Shown here piece after piece: positions 6,522 through 13,220 of a stretch of 16,023 nucleotides of DNA. The notes under the pieces are model-generated. The model searched no databases and had not been told where the DNA came from. It was given only the letters and a program-made list of their open reading frames with translations. Origin of the DNA: JBFKQC01 sp041627895 (GTDB lineage Bacteria > Pseudomonadota > Alphaproteobacteria > Rhodobacterales > Rhodobacteraceae); assembly GCA_041627895.1 (NCBI GenBank), contig JBFKQC010000085.1:1-16023 (forward strand). The letters are read 5' to 3'. Both the position numbers and the translations under genes were made by a program. Positions within the stretch are counted from its first letter, which is position 1; the number at the start of each line of letters is the position of its first letter.

Positions 6522-7055
6522 TCAGCCCTGCTTGGAAACCTGCGTGTATTCCAGCTCGACCGGCGTGGCGCGGCCGAAGATCGACACCGAGACCTTGAGG
6601 CGCTGGTTGTCGTCGTCGACCTCCTCGACCATCCCGTCGAAGCCCTCGAACGGCCCGTCGGTCACCGCCACCTTCTCGCCGATGTCGAAATGGATCAGCG
6701 TGCGAGGCGCCTCCTGGCCCTCTTCGACCCGGTTCAGGATCGTGTTGACCTCAGAATCGCGCATCGGCATCGGCTTGCCCTGCGGGCCGAGAAACCCGGT
6801 GACGCGGTTGATCGAGTTGATCAGGTGATAGCCCTGGTCGCTCATCTCCATGCGCACCAGAACGTAGCCTGGCATGAAGCGCCGCTCGGCCGTCACCTTC
6901 TTGCCGCGGCGCACCTCGATCACCTCTTCGGTCGGCACCAGCACTTCCTCGATCTCGTCCCCGAGACCGGCATCGGAAACGGCCTGCTTGATCTGCTCGG
7001 CGACCTTCTTCTCGAAATTCGAGAGCACGCTCACCGAATACCAACGCTTCGCCAT
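6522..7055 (-). CDS. nusG: Transcription termination/antitermination factor NusG
   Basis: NusG binds RNA polymerase and links it to Rho or to ribosomal protein S10. The 177-residue product has the NGN domain first (MAKRWYSVSVLSNFEKKVAE, VPTEEVIEVRRGKKVTAERR, FMPGYVLVRMEMSDQGYHLI, TGFLGPQGKPMPM). The C-terminal KOW domain follows (EKVAVTDGPFEGFDGMVEEV, RLKVSVSIFGRATPVELEY). A longer frame runs to 7208, but ATG 7055 fits the family and has AAGGAAAGAC in front. nusG is normally directly after secE; here kynA, on the other strand, separates them, so nusG probably uses its own promoter (7168-7196). The YdeI-like gene follows after 3 nt. Confidence 0.97.
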   Translation of the reverse strand: MAKRWYSVSVLSNFEKKVAEQIKQAVSDAGLGDEIEEVLVPTEEVIEVRRGKKVTAERRFMPGYVLVRMEMSDQGYHLINSINRVTGFLGPQGKPMPMRDSEVNTILNRVEEGQEAPRTLIHFDIGEKVAVTDGPFEGFDGMVEEVDDDNQRLKVSVSIFGRATPVELEYTQVSKQG

Positions 7056-7167
7056 GTCTTTCCTTGCCTTCGTGCTGTGCCGGCTGCTGCGCCGGGGGGT
7101 TCGACCATCCCCGAAAACAGCGGCGTGACCGTCGACCTGATACACACCTTTTGGGGAAGTGGCGGAT

Positions 7168-7196
7168 GCCATACTCTGCAATCGGCACGACTGCAA
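7168..7196 (-). promoter_or_regulatory. Candidate nusG promoter overlapping the kynA upstream region
   Basis: Minus-strand TTGCAG (7191-7196), 17-bp spacer, TATGGC (7168-7173), giving a leader of about 105 nt. The -35 box is 15 bp from the kynA ATG (7211), so the two divergent genes must share a very short control region. Confidence 0.4.
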
Positions 7197-7210
7197 GAGC
7201 CGAGACACCC

Positions 7211-8047
7211 ATGCCCGACCCCTACGACCCCGCCGAGGACGGCGCCGAGATGGCCTTTGACGGGCGCATGTCCTATACCGATTACCTGCATCTCGACGCG
7301 GTGCTCGGCGCGCAGGCGCCGCTTTCGGAAGCGCATGACGAGATGCTGTTCATCATCCAGCACCAGACGTCCGAGCTTTGGCTGAAGCTGGCGCTGCACG
7401 AGCTGGACGCGGCACGCCGCGCGATCGCCGGCGACAGGCTGCCGCCGGCCTTCAAGATGCTCGCCCGGATCGCCCGGATCTTCGAGCAGCTGAACGGCGC
7501 TTGGGACGTGCTGCGCACGATGACGCCCAGCGACTACACGGCGTTCCGCGGCGCGCTGGGGCAGTCCTCGGGGTTCCAGTCGCATCAGTACCGCATGGTC
7601 GAGTTCATCCTCGGCAACCGCAACCCGGCGATGATCCGCCCGCACGCCCACCGCGACGACCTGCGCGCCGCGCTGGAGGCCGAGATGCGCCGCCCGAGCC
7701 TCTACGACGAGGTGCTTCGCCTGGCGGCACGGCGGGGAACCGGCCTGCAACCGGCCGACCTCGACCGCGACCTGTCGCGCCCGCACCAGGAACGCCCGGG
7801 GCTGGTCGAAATGTGGCGGCAGGTCTATGCCGACACCGCGGCGTACTGGACGCTCTACGAGCTGGGCGAAAAGCTGGTCGACCTCGAGGACTATTTCCGC
7901 CGCTGGCGCTTCAACCACGTCACCACGGTCGAACGGGTGATCGGGCTGCGCCGCGGCACCGGCGGGACCAGCGGCGTCGCCTATCTGCGCAGGATGCTGG
8001 AGACGGAACTGTTCCCCGACCTCTGGCGGGTCAGGACGGTGCTTTAG
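7211..8047 (+). CDS. kynA: Tryptophan 2,3-dioxygenase
   Basis: Heme enzyme that opens the indole ring of L-tryptophan with O2 to give N-formylkynurenine, the first step of the kynurenine pathway, in the cytoplasm. The 278-residue product matches the bacterial family: YTDYLHLDAVLGAQ, FIIQHQTSELWLKLALHEL with active-site His51, NGAWDVLRTMTPSDYTAFR, GQSSGFQSHQYRMVEFILGN, DLEDYFRRWRFNHVTTVERV with the proximal heme ligand His236, and the substrate-contacting GTGGTSGV loop. ATG 7211 is chosen by homology (MPDPYDPAEDGAE); its ribosome binding site is weak. No kynB or kynU lies in the window. It is oriented against secE and nusG, and its stop overlaps the secE stop by 4 bases. Confidence 0.96.
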   Translation: MPDPYDPAEDGAEMAFDGRMSYTDYLHLDAVLGAQAPLSEAHDEMLFIIQHQTSELWLKLALHELDAARRAIAGDRLPPAFKMLARIARIFEQLNGAWDVLRTMTPSDYTAFRGALGQSSGFQSHQYRMVEFILGNRNPAMIRPHAHRDDLRAALEAEMRRPSLYDEVLRLAARRGTGLQPADLDRDLSRPHQERPGLVEMWRQVYADTAAYWTLYELGEKLVDLEDYFRRWRFNHVTTVERVIGLRRGTGGTSGVAYLRRMLETELFPDLWRVRTVL

Positions 8048-8244
8048 GCAGACATCTGCAGGATCAGCTGCAGCCCGGTGCGGATCAGCCAGTCGACGAA
8101 GAAGAAGAAGATCGCCGTCAGCGTCGCCATGACGAAGACCATGGCCGTGGTCAGCAGGACCTCGCGGCGGGTCGGCCAGACGACCTTGGACACCTCGGCG
8201 CGGACCTGCTGGATGAACTGCAACGGATTGGTGCGGGCGACCAT
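8044..8244 (-). CDS. secE: Preprotein translocase subunit SecE
   Basis: Small inner-membrane protein that stabilises SecY in the Sec translocon. The 66-residue product has the short single-span form typical of Alphaproteobacteria: an amphipathic cytoplasmic helix (QFIQQVRAEVSKVVWPTRRE, residues 9-28, with the conserved VVWPTRRE) and one membrane span (about 29-58, VFVMATLTAIFFFFVDWLI). ATG 8244 follows AGAGGAAGAGAC, a good ribosome binding site. It ends tail-to-tail with kynA (stop codons overlap at 8044-8047), so it cannot form the usual short secE-nusG transcript without running through antisense kynA. Confidence 0.96.
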   Translation of the reverse strand: MVARTNPLQFIQQVRAEVSKVVWPTRREVLLTTAMVFVMATLTAIFFFFVDWLIRTGLQLILQMSA

Positions 8245-8270
8245 GTCTCTTCCTCTGGGCTGACAGGGGT

Positions 8271-8299
8271 CAGATACGGGCTTTGGCCAGCGGTTTCAA
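8271..8299 (-). promoter_or_regulatory. Candidate secE promoter
   Basis: Minus-strand TTGAAA (8294-8299, 5 of 6 to consensus), 17-bp spacer, TATCTG (8271-8276), with about 20 nt from the expected start of transcription to the secE ATG. Spacing and position are good. Confidence 0.45.
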
Positions 8300-8315
8300 G
8301 CGCCGGCGGCAGGCG

Positions 8316-8358
8316 GCCATCGCCCGGCCGCCGATGGCGCGGGCGCCGGCGGCGCCCG
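8316..8358. repeat. Two adjacent GC-rich inverted repeats between mtnA and secE
   Basis: GCCATCG (8316-8322) pairs with CGATGGC (8332-8338), and CGGGCGCC (8340-8347) pairs with GGCGCCCG (8351-8358) around GGC. They lie 22 nt after the mtnA stop. No T-tract follows, so at best they act as a Rho-type or mRNA-end structure for mtnA. Confidence 0.4.
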
Positions 8359-8380
8359 GGCGCACCGGCGGCGGCCGGAA

Positions 8381-9463
8381 TCACGCCGCCGCGCGCTCGG
8401 GGAAAAGCCCGGCCAGCCCCGCGGCGCTGGCCTCGCACAGGCCCCGCTCGGTGATCAGTCCGGTGACCAGCCGGGCGGGGGTGACGTCGAAGGCGGGGTT
8501 GCGCGCCGGCGTGGTGTCGGGGCTGATCTGGACGTCGGTCACGGTCCCGTCGGCCAGCTTGCCCTGGACATGCGTGACCTCGCGCGAATCGCGTTCCTCG
8601 ATGGGAATGTCGGCGCCCGCGCGAACCGTCCAGTCGATCGTCGGCGACGGCAGCGCGACGTAGAACGGCACGCCGTTGTCCCGCGCCGCCAGCGCCTTGA
8701 GATAGGTGCCGATCTTGTTGCAGACATCGCCCGTCGCCGTGGTGCGGTCGGTGCCGGTGATCACCAGGTCGACCTCGCCCCGCTGCATCAGGTGCCCGCC
8801 CGCATTGTCGACGATCAGGTCGTGGCTGACCCCGTGGCCGCCCAGTTCCCACGCCGTCAGCAGCGCGCCCTGGTTCCGCGGCCTGGTCTCGTCGACGAAG
8901 ACATGCACCGGCAGGCCGCTGTCATGCGCCTGGTAGACCGGCGAGGTCGCCGTGCCCCAGTCGACGGTTGCGATCCAGCCGGCGTTGCAATGGGTCAGGA
9001 TGTTGCAACGGCCCTTCCTCGCGGCGATCTCGGCGATCAGGCCAAGCCCGTGCTGCCCGATCCGCCGGTTGATCTCGACATCCTCGTCCGCGATCGCGTC
9101 GGCCTTGCGGAACGCGGCACCGGCGCGCTCGCCCTCGGGCAGCGGCGCCAGCAGGGCGCGCATCGCGTCGAGCGCCCAGCGCAGATTGATCGCGGTGGGC
9201 CGGGTGGCGTGCAGCACCTCCCAGGTTTCGGCCAGGTTGGCGTCCGAGGGATCCGCCGCCATCGCCTTGGCCATGCCGTAGGCCGCGGTCGCACCGATCA
9301 GCGGGGCGCCGCGCACCCACATCTCGCGGATCGCGGTGGCAAAGTCGTCGCGGCTGTGCAGCGTCACGACGCGGAATTCGTGCGGCAGCCAGCGCTGGTC
9401 GATGATCCGCACCGCGCCATCCTCGGTCCAGATCGAGCGGTAATGTCTGTCTCCGACACGCAA
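8381..9463 (-). CDS. mtnA: S-methyl-5-thioribose-1-phosphate isomerase
   Basis: Converts 5-methylthioribose-1-phosphate to 5-methylthioribulose-1-phosphate in recycling of methylthioadenosine (methionine salvage or related MTA shunts). The 360-residue product has family length and signatures: substrate loop MWVRGAPLIGATAAYGMA, catalytic Cys159 in NILTHCNAGWIATVDWGTA, VDETRPRNQGALLTAWEL, catalytic Asp239 in VDLVITGTDRTTATGDVCNK, and PSPTIDWTV near the end. The start codon is TTG at 9463, supported by a near-perfect AGGAGGG 7 nt upstream. A promoter-like TTGACA-N17-GACCAT lies at 9512-9540. No mtnP, mtnB or mtnK is in the window, so it appears to be a single-gene unit upstream of secE. Confidence 0.95.
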   Translation of the reverse strand: MRVGDRHYRSIWTEDGAVRIIDQRWLPHEFRVVTLHSRDDFATAIREMWVRGAPLIGATAAYGMAKAMAADPSDANLAETWEVLHATRPTAINLRWALDAMRALLAPLPEGERAGAAFRKADAIADEDVEINRRIGQHGLGLIAEIAARKGRCNILTHCNAGWIATVDWGTATSPVYQAHDSGLPVHVFVDETRPRNQGALLTAWELGGHGVSHDLIVDNAGGHLMQRGEVDLVITGTDRTTATGDVCNKIGTYLKALAARDNGVPFYVALPSPTIDWTVRAGADIPIEERDSREVTHVQGKLADGTVTDVQISPDTTPARNPAFDVTPARLVTGLITERGLCEASAAGLAGLFPERAAA

Positions 9464-9511
9464 TTCCGTGCCCTCCTATAAGCAGTGGCGGGCGCCGCCG
9501 TTCGCGCCGCG

Positions 9512-9540
9512 ATGGTCGGGAAATCGCGCGCTGGTGTCAA
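9512..9540 (-). promoter_or_regulatory. Candidate mtnA promoter
   Basis: Minus-strand TTGACA (9535-9540), 17-bp spacer, GACCAT (9512-9517). The -35 is a perfect match and overlaps the final stop codon of the broken TetR gene; the -10 is weak. Confidence 0.4.
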
Positions 9541-10139
9541 CGCGCCCGCTTTGCCGCCCCGGTGCCGCGTTCGCAGGCCAGCCGCCGGGCGGCGGCGGCG
9601 GCGCCGCGCGCATAGGCCGGGTCGCCGTGGATCACCATCAGCGCGTTGGTCCCCTCCAGCAGCAGGACGACCTCGCGCGCCAGCCGGTCGGGCAGCTTGT
9701 GCCCGGCGCGGCGGAACAGGTCGGCGAACAGCGCCGCGGCCGCGGCTTTTTGCCGGCGCGCGATCGCCCGCACCGGGTGGCCCGGCAGATCGGCCAGCTC
9801 GAGCGCGAGCCGGGTGAACCCTGTGCCGGTCCAGCGCGGCGTCCCGGCCCATTCGGCGAACTATTCGAAGACGCTGCCGATGATCTCTTCCGGCGAGCCT
9901 TCCAGCCCCTCGGCCCAGCGCGCAATCCGCTCCAAGGACAGCACGTGCTGCGCCTCCAGCACCTCGGCGACCAGCCGGTCCTTGCTGTCGAAATGGGCGT
10001 GAAGCGTGCGCTTGGTGATGCCGGCGGCCTCGGCGACGTCCTCGATTCCGACCCAGTTAGAGCCGTGCCGGATCGGGCCGGTGCGGCCGTCGCGCGCCGC
10101 CAGCGAGGGACGTTTGCGGCCATGCGGCGCCTTGCCCAT
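9537..10139 (-). pseudogene. TetR/AcrR family regulator, disrupted by an in-frame amber codon
   Basis: A single frame of 201 codons (ATG 10139 to TGA 9537) is interrupted by TAG at codon 93 (9861-9863). Before it, GIEDVAEAAGITKRTLHAHF then DSKDRLVAEVLEAQ is a clear TetR helix-turn-helix. After it, the ligand-domain continues in the same frame (FAEWAGTPRWTGTGFTRLA, then LFADLFRRAGHKLPDRLARE and VVLLLEGTNALMVIHGDP). A C-to-T change of a CAG glutamine codon would create this TAG. In addition, the first helix that normally precedes the HTH (ILDAA-x-x-LF-x-x-x-G) is missing: the sequence jumps from RDGRTGP to IRHGSNWVGIEDVAE, which suggests a deletion. A truncated 92-residue DNA-binding protein could still be made, but without helix 1 and the dimer domain it is unlikely to work. 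Confidence 0.8.
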
Positions 10140-10167
10140 GGCTCTGCCTCCTCGAAGTTCCGGTGCC

Positions 10168-10186
10168 GGCGGAAAACAGATCCGCC
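10168..10186. repeat. Inverted repeat GGCGGA-N7-TCCGCC near the TetR operator
   Basis: Perfect 6-bp arms between the TetR gene start and the 16-bp palindrome. It could be a hairpin in the tetR leader or a second protein site. Confidence 0.25.
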
Positions 10187-10188
10187 TG

Positions 10189-10204
10189 TGTGAACCGGTT
10201 CACA
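10189..10204. promoter_or_regulatory. 16-bp perfect palindromic operator TGTGAACCGGTTCACA
   Basis: A perfect two-fold symmetric site between the TetR pseudogene (start 10139) and the divergent small gene (start 10261). Size, symmetry and position are those of a TetR-family operator controlling both genes. TTCACA halves could double as -35 boxes on either strand, but clear -10 boxes were not found. Confidence 0.6.
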
Positions 10205-10260
10205 GTCGCCGGGCCCGCAGCGTGGCAAACCTGTGTCCAGATCAGCAAGGAGGACACGTC

Positions 10261-10602
10261 ATGACCCAAGCCAAATTCCTGAACGCCAAGGCCGAATTCG
10301 CCCTGCCGAAACCGGGCCGGCCCGATAGTCCCGGCGACTTCTTTGACGAAAACGGCGCATTGCGCTACGGCAAGGCGATCGAGGCCGGGCACACCGCGCG
10401 TGCGAAGGCGTTCCGCGACGCGGCGCGCTGGCTGCGGTCCCTGTTCGGTTCGCCGCCGCGGCCCGCGGATCCGCCCCGTCCCGCCCCGCCCCTCGCGCAA
10501 AGGCGCTGGACGCGCGATCGGCCGAAACCGGCCGGCACGCGCCGTCCGCACAAGACCAGCGCGGCGCCGGGCGCGGCTGGGCGGCGAGCCGGCAAGCCCT
10601 GA
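10261..10602 (+). CDS. Small protein of unknown function, divergent from the TetR gene
   Basis: 113 residues, not recognised. ATG 10261 has an excellent ribosome binding site, AAGGAGGACACGTC. The N-terminal half looks structured (MTQAKFLNAKAEFALPKPGR, then DFFDENGALRYGKAIEAGHT and ARAKAFRDAARWLRSLFG with a basic amphipathic helix at about 46-62). From about residue 64 it is low-complexity, rich in Pro, Arg and Ala (PRPADPPRPAPPLAQRR and on), with a basic tail and no membrane segment. It faces the palindromic operator, so it was probably controlled by the neighbouring TetR regulator and may now be derepressed. The strong ribosome binding site argues for a real gene; the function is unknown. 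Confidence 0.65.
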   Translation: MTQAKFLNAKAEFALPKPGRPDSPGDFFDENGALRYGKAIEAGHTARAKAFRDAARWLRSLFGSPPRPADPPRPAPPLAQRRWTRDRPKPAGTRRPHKTSAAPGAAGRRAGKP

Positions 10603-10643
10603 CGGGGGCACATTCGGGACCGGCGCGACCGCTTGCCTTCGCC

Positions 10644-11366
10644 CTATCCCGGCGCCGGATAGCGTGCCGGCGCCAGCCCCGACTGGAACCACGCCACGAA
10701 ACTCGCCATCGACCAGACCGGCAGGCCGGTCGCGGCGCGGATATCGGCCGCGAATGGGATCATGTTGGTGCATTCCAGCACCAGCGCGCCGAGGTCGGGA
10801 TGTGCCGCGACCAGCGCCCGCGCCGCTTCGACATTGTCGGCCCGCGCCTGGTTGACGTCGAGTTCCGGCTCGTTGCCGAGGATCGCGCGGGTGAACGCCC
10901 GCCCGCCCTCGGTCGAGCCGACCGGCGTGCCTTCGGGCACGCCCGCCTTCGCCAGGTGCTCGGCCGTCAGCGTGCTGGCCGAGATCGTCAGGATTCCCGC
11001 GCGCCGGCCCGGCGGCAAGACGGCGTTCACCTGCGCCACCTGCATCAGCGACGAGGCCGCCACCGGCACGCCGACCGCCCCGGCCAGGTCTGCCTGGAAT
11101 AGCGACAGGAAGCCGCAATTCGTGGTGATCCCGTCGGCGCCGTCCGCCACCAGGCCGCGCGCGGCGTCGATGAAGGCGTCCAGCAGCCCCTCGGCCCGGC
11201 GCCGCACCACGCGGTCGGGCGAGGCGTCGCGCACCACGCGGTACAGAACCGGGAACGGCCAGGTCAGCGCGTTGCCCATGTCGCCCGGGATGCGCGGAAA
11301 CCGCGCCTCGAGCATCAGGATTCCCACCGCGGCGCCATAGACCGCCTTGCCGCCCTGAACCTTCAT
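10644..11366 (-). CDS. Aspartate/glutamate racemase superfamily protein
   Basis: 240-residue protein of the cofactor-independent Asp/Glu/hydantoin racemase fold, which uses two cysteines as acid and base. Cys84 sits in GITTNCGFLSLFQADLAGAV and Cys199 in LGALVLECTNMIPFAADIRA, at the expected positions in the two pseudo-symmetric halves. ATG 11366 is chosen over the longer frame to 11453 because GGAGGACGGCG precedes it and the first strand (VYGAAVGILMLE) follows directly. The annotation as racemase is by fold only: members also act as maleate isomerases or arylmalonate decarboxylases. It is divergent from the ThDP enzyme (74-bp gap), and together with the DadA-like dehydrogenase it may supply a D-amino acid or an epimer for oxidation. 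Confidence 0.85.
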   Translation of the reverse strand: MKVQGGKAVYGAAVGILMLEARFPRIPGDMGNALTWPFPVLYRVVRDASPDRVVRRRAEGLLDAFIDAARGLVADGADGITTNCGFLSLFQADLAGAVGVPVAASSLMQVAQVNAVLPPGRRAGILTISASTLTAEHLAKAGVPEGTPVGSTEGGRAFTRAILGNEPELDVNQARADNVEAARALVAAHPDLGALVLECTNMIPFAADIRAATGLPVWSMASFVAWFQSGLAPARYPAPG

Positions 11367-11392
11367 CGCCGTCCTCCGCTGCCGGGCAGAGA

Positions 11393-11421
11393 TTGACATG
11401 GGGATGCGCCCGCGTTCCAGT
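11393..11421 (+). promoter_or_regulatory. Possible promoter of the plus-strand catabolic genes
   Basis: TTGACA (11393-11398) is a perfect -35 box, but at 17 bp the -10 position reads TCCAGT, which is poor. It lies in the 74-bp divergent gap and may need an activator. Confidence 0.25.
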
Positions 11422-11440
11422 GCATTCCGACGGGAGAGAC

Positions 11441-13138
11441 ATGGACCAGCCACGCACGAACCAGATGACCGGCGCCGAGGCGATGGTGCGGATGCTCGAA
11501 GCCCACGGCGTCAGCCACATGTTCGGGCTTTGCGGCGACACCACGCTGCCCTTCTACGACGCGCTGGCGCAGCTCGACCACGGGATCACGCATTTCCTGA
11601 CCCGCGACGAGCGCCACGCGGCCTATATGGCGGATGCCTATGCCCGCGTCACCGGCCGGCCGGGCATCTGCGAAGGGCCGTCGGGCGGCGGTGCGACCTA
11701 TATCCTGCCGGGGCTGGTCGAGGCCAACGAGTCCTCGGTGCCGGTCCTCGCGATCACCACGGACGTCGCCACCACGTCGCGCGGGCGCTACCCGCTGACC
11801 GAGCTGGACCAGGTCGCGCTGATGCGGCCCCTTACCAAGTGGAACGCCTCGCTGGACAATGCCGCGCGCCTGCCCGCCGCCGTGCGCCAGGCGTTCCGGG
11901 CGATGACCACAGGCCGCCCCGGTGCGGCGCACCTGGCGCTGCCCTTCGACACGCAGAAGGCCGCGGTGGACCAGGCCGAGATCTGGGCCGATCCGCGCCA
12001 CCGCGTCTTCCCGGCAGAGCGCGCCGCGCCCGACCCGCAGGCGATCCGCGATGCCGCCGAGGCGCTCGACGGCGCGCGCCGCGCCGTGGCGATCTGCGGC
12101 GGCGGGCCGGTGCTGGCCGGCGCCGAGGCCGCGCTCGCCCAGCTCGCCGGGGCGCTGGATCTGCCGGTGGCGACCACCGTGTCGGGCCAGGGCGCCATCG
12201 CCGAGACCCATTCCCAGGCGCTGGGCGTGGTGGGGTCGAACGGCGGCGTGCCCGCGACGCGGGCGGTGGTGGACGATGCCGACGTGGTGCTGTTCGTCGG
12301 CTGCCGCGCCGGGTCGGTGACGACCGAACGCTGGCGCTCGCCCGCGCCGGGCAGGACGGTGATCCACATCGACAGCGATCCGATGGTGATCGGCGCGAAC
12401 TATCCCACCGATGTCGCGATCTGCGCCGACGCGCGCCTCGCGCTCGAGGCGCTGGCCGACGCGGTCGAGACGCGAGGCATCGCACCGCAGGGCGGGGCCG
12501 CCCGTGCCGCGAAGGCTTGGACGGAAAAGCTCGCCGCCTTCCACCCGCTCGCCGCCGGCGCCGGGCGCCCGATCCGGCCCGAGGCGGTGATCGCCGCGCT
12601 GATGGAGGTGCTGGACGACGACGCGGTGATCTGTGCCGATCCCGGCACGCCGTGCCCCTATTTCAGCGCGCATTACCGCTGGCCGCGGGCGGGGCGGCAC
12701 TTCATCACCAACCGCGCCCACGGCGCGCTCGGCTATGCGCTGGCCGCGGCGATGGGGGCTCAGGTCGGGCGGCCCGGCGCAAAGGTGCTGAGCGTGATGG
12801 GCGACGGGTCCTTCGGGTTCTGCTGCGGCGAGTTCGAGACGCTGGTGCGCTACGACATCCCCGTCACCTCGATCGTGTTCTCCAACGCCGTCTACGGCTG
12901 GATCAAGGCGGGGCAGGACGCAGGTTTCGGCAGGCGGTTCTACAACGTCGACTTCTCGCGCACCGATCACGCCGCCGTGGCCCGCGCGTTCGGGGTACGA
13001 AGCTGGACCGTGGAGGATCCGGCCGAGTTGGGTCCGGTGCTGCGCGAGGCCGTGGCCCATGACGGCCCGACGCTCGTCGACGTGATCAGCCAGCCGCTGC
13101 ACGAGGCGGCCGCCCCGGTCAGCGAATGGGTCGCCTGA
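11441..13138 (+). CDS. Thiamine diphosphate-dependent enzyme, acetolactate synthase-like
   Basis: 565-residue enzyme with the three-domain layout of the ThDP decarboxylase/acetolactate synthase family. The N-terminal Pyr domain carries the activating Glu57 (FLTRDERHAAYMADAYARVT) and GRPGICEGPSGGGATYILPG. The central domain spans about 190-350 (AVAICGGGPVLAGAEAALA). The C-terminal PP domain has the Mg/ThDP motif GDG at 454-456 closed by Asn482 (VMGDGSFGFCCGEFETLVRY, then SNAVYGW). ATG 11441 follows GGGAGAGAC. It lacks family features that would identify true IlvB, and its neighbours (racemase, FAD amino-acid dehydrogenase, TRAP transporter) point to decarboxylation or cleavage of a 2-oxo acid in a catabolic route. 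Benzoylformate, 2-oxoarginine or sulfopyruvate-type decarboxylases are alternatives that cannot be separated by eye. Confidence 0.85.
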   Translation: MDQPRTNQMTGAEAMVRMLEAHGVSHMFGLCGDTTLPFYDALAQLDHGITHFLTRDERHAAYMADAYARVTGRPGICEGPSGGGATYILPGLVEANESSVPVLAITTDVATTSRGRYPLTELDQVALMRPLTKWNASLDNAARLPAAVRQAFRAMTTGRPGAAHLALPFDTQKAAVDQAEIWADPRHRVFPAERAAPDPQAIRDAAEALDGARRAVAICGGGPVLAGAEAALAQLAGALDLPVATTVSGQGAIAETHSQALGVVGSNGGVPATRAVVDDADVVLFVGCRAGSVTTERWRSPAPGRTVIHIDSDPMVIGANYPTDVAICADARLALEALADAVETRGIAPQGGAARAAKAWTEKLAAFHPLAAGAGRPIRPEAVIAALMEVLDDDAVICADPGTPCPYFSAHYRWPRAGRHFITNRAHGALGYALAAAMGAQVGRPGAKVLSVMGDGSFGFCCGEFETLVRYDIPVTSIVFSNAVYGWIKAGQDAGFGRRFYNVDFSRTDHAAVARAFGVRSWTVEDPAELGPVLREAVAHDGPTLVDVISQPLHEAAAPVSEWVA

Positions 13139-13149
13139 TGCGCGCGCCC

Positions 13150-13208
13150 GGGCTTCTTCTCGTCGAAAATACGCCCGCCGGAGGCACCGGCCGCAGGCCG
13201 GTTCGGCC
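13150..13208. repeat. Intergenic repeat-like element and hairpins between the ThDP and enolase genes
   Basis: GGCTTCTTCTCGTCGAAAAT followed by ACGCCCGCCGGAGGC (13151-13185) resembles a short element I recall as frequent after genes in Rhodobacterales (reverse strand GCCTCCGGCGGG...TATTTTCGACGAGAAGAAG). It is followed by a perfect hairpin ACCGGCC-GCA-GGCCGGT (13186-13202), which overlaps a second one, GGCCG-GTT-CGGCC (13196-13208). The two cannot form together. Confidence 0.45.
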
Positions 13209-13220
13209 GCATTGCAGCGC

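Noticed and set aside
4506..7385. 959-codon plus-strand open frame across rplA, rplK, YdeI-like and nusG genes
   Set aside because: It crosses several clear minus-strand genes and the terminator at 4555-4584 and has no recognisable domain; high GC leaves antisense frames open.
8340..8358. GC-rich hairpin after mtnA as intrinsic terminator
   Set aside because: No T-rich stretch follows in the minus direction.
9861..9863. TAG in the TetR gene as recoding (pyrrolysine or programmed read-through)
   Set aside because: No sign of amber recoding in this group of bacteria, the position is an ordinary helix residue, and the gene also lacks helix 1; decay is the simpler explanation.
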